Shown here: in pieces, positions 5,489-5,489 of the stretch | Numbering within the stretch: the first letter of the stretch is position 1 | How the letters are laid out: each line of letters starts with the position of its first letter | Source: an uncultured Pseudomonadota bacterium | GTDB lineage: Bacteria > Bdellovibrionota_B > Oligoflexia > Oligoflexales > CAILAO01 | Direction: 5' to 3' | Length of the DNA stretch: 5,489 nt | Assembly: GCA_903832105.1 (NCBI GenBank) | Contig: CAILAO010001025.1 | Location: forward strand, 1-5,489 | Notes under the pieces: model-generated | Databases searched by the model: none | Seen by the model: only the letters and a program-made list of their open reading frames with translations | Told to the model about the DNA's origin: nothing | Program-made: the position numbers and the translations under genes

Positions 5489-5489
5489 A

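Noticed and set aside
1..5489. CRISPR array or retron-like element
   Set aside because: No regularly spaced repeats and no reverse transcriptase or Cas motifs are present; the only tandem repeat is the single 10-bp duplication at 98-119.

Overview
The window carries two unrelated modules, both read from the minus strand. One is a two-gene AbiE-type (type IV) toxin-antitoxin / abortive-infection locus at 297-1980. The other is a complete IS66-family insertion sequence at about 2547-5488. The host is a bacterium that I cannot place from this sequence. The AbiE half is visibly AT-rich, while the IS is visibly richer in GC, as expected of a recently acquired element.

Layout. 1-296 has no convincing gene. 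It holds a tandem decamer, a small stem-loop next to a degenerate tRNA-like anticodon arm, and a perfect 10-bp palindrome just past the end of the toxin gene. 297-1199 is abiEii (nucleotidyltransferase toxin) and 1192-1980 is abiEi (winged-helix antitoxin/repressor). The two overlap by 8 nt and form one transcription unit with a good promoter at 2026-2054; a short palindrome between its -35 and -10 boxes is the likely operator. 1981-2329 is AT-rich, with only a doubtful plus-strand membrane ORF and a stem-loop. 2330-2546 is the open 3' end of a minus-strand gene cut off by the IS. 2547-5488 is the IS: perfect 23-bp terminal inverted repeats enclosing tnpA, tnpB, a small accessory ORF of DUF6788 type, and tnpC.

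How the genes work together. AbiEi should bind its own promoter and repress the operon, and AbiEii is the toxic nucleotidyltransferase. In the IS, tnpA, tnpB, the accessory ORF and tnpC follow one another in one direction. Two of the three junctions (tnpA/tnpB and accessory ORF/tnpC) are 4-nt GTGA stop/start overlaps that suggest translational coupling. The most interesting non-coding signal is at the tnpA leader. A perfect 8-bp inverted repeat pairs with the tnpA Shine-Dalgarno, and its upstream arm sits where the element's own promoter would start transcription. Read-through transcripts from outside would therefore be folded and silenced, while native transcripts would not, a design known from other IS families.

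AbiE systems and IS66 elements are known families. I found no clearly undescribed multi-gene system. The best leads are the IS leader switch, the interrupted gene, and the palindromes flanking the AbiE operon.
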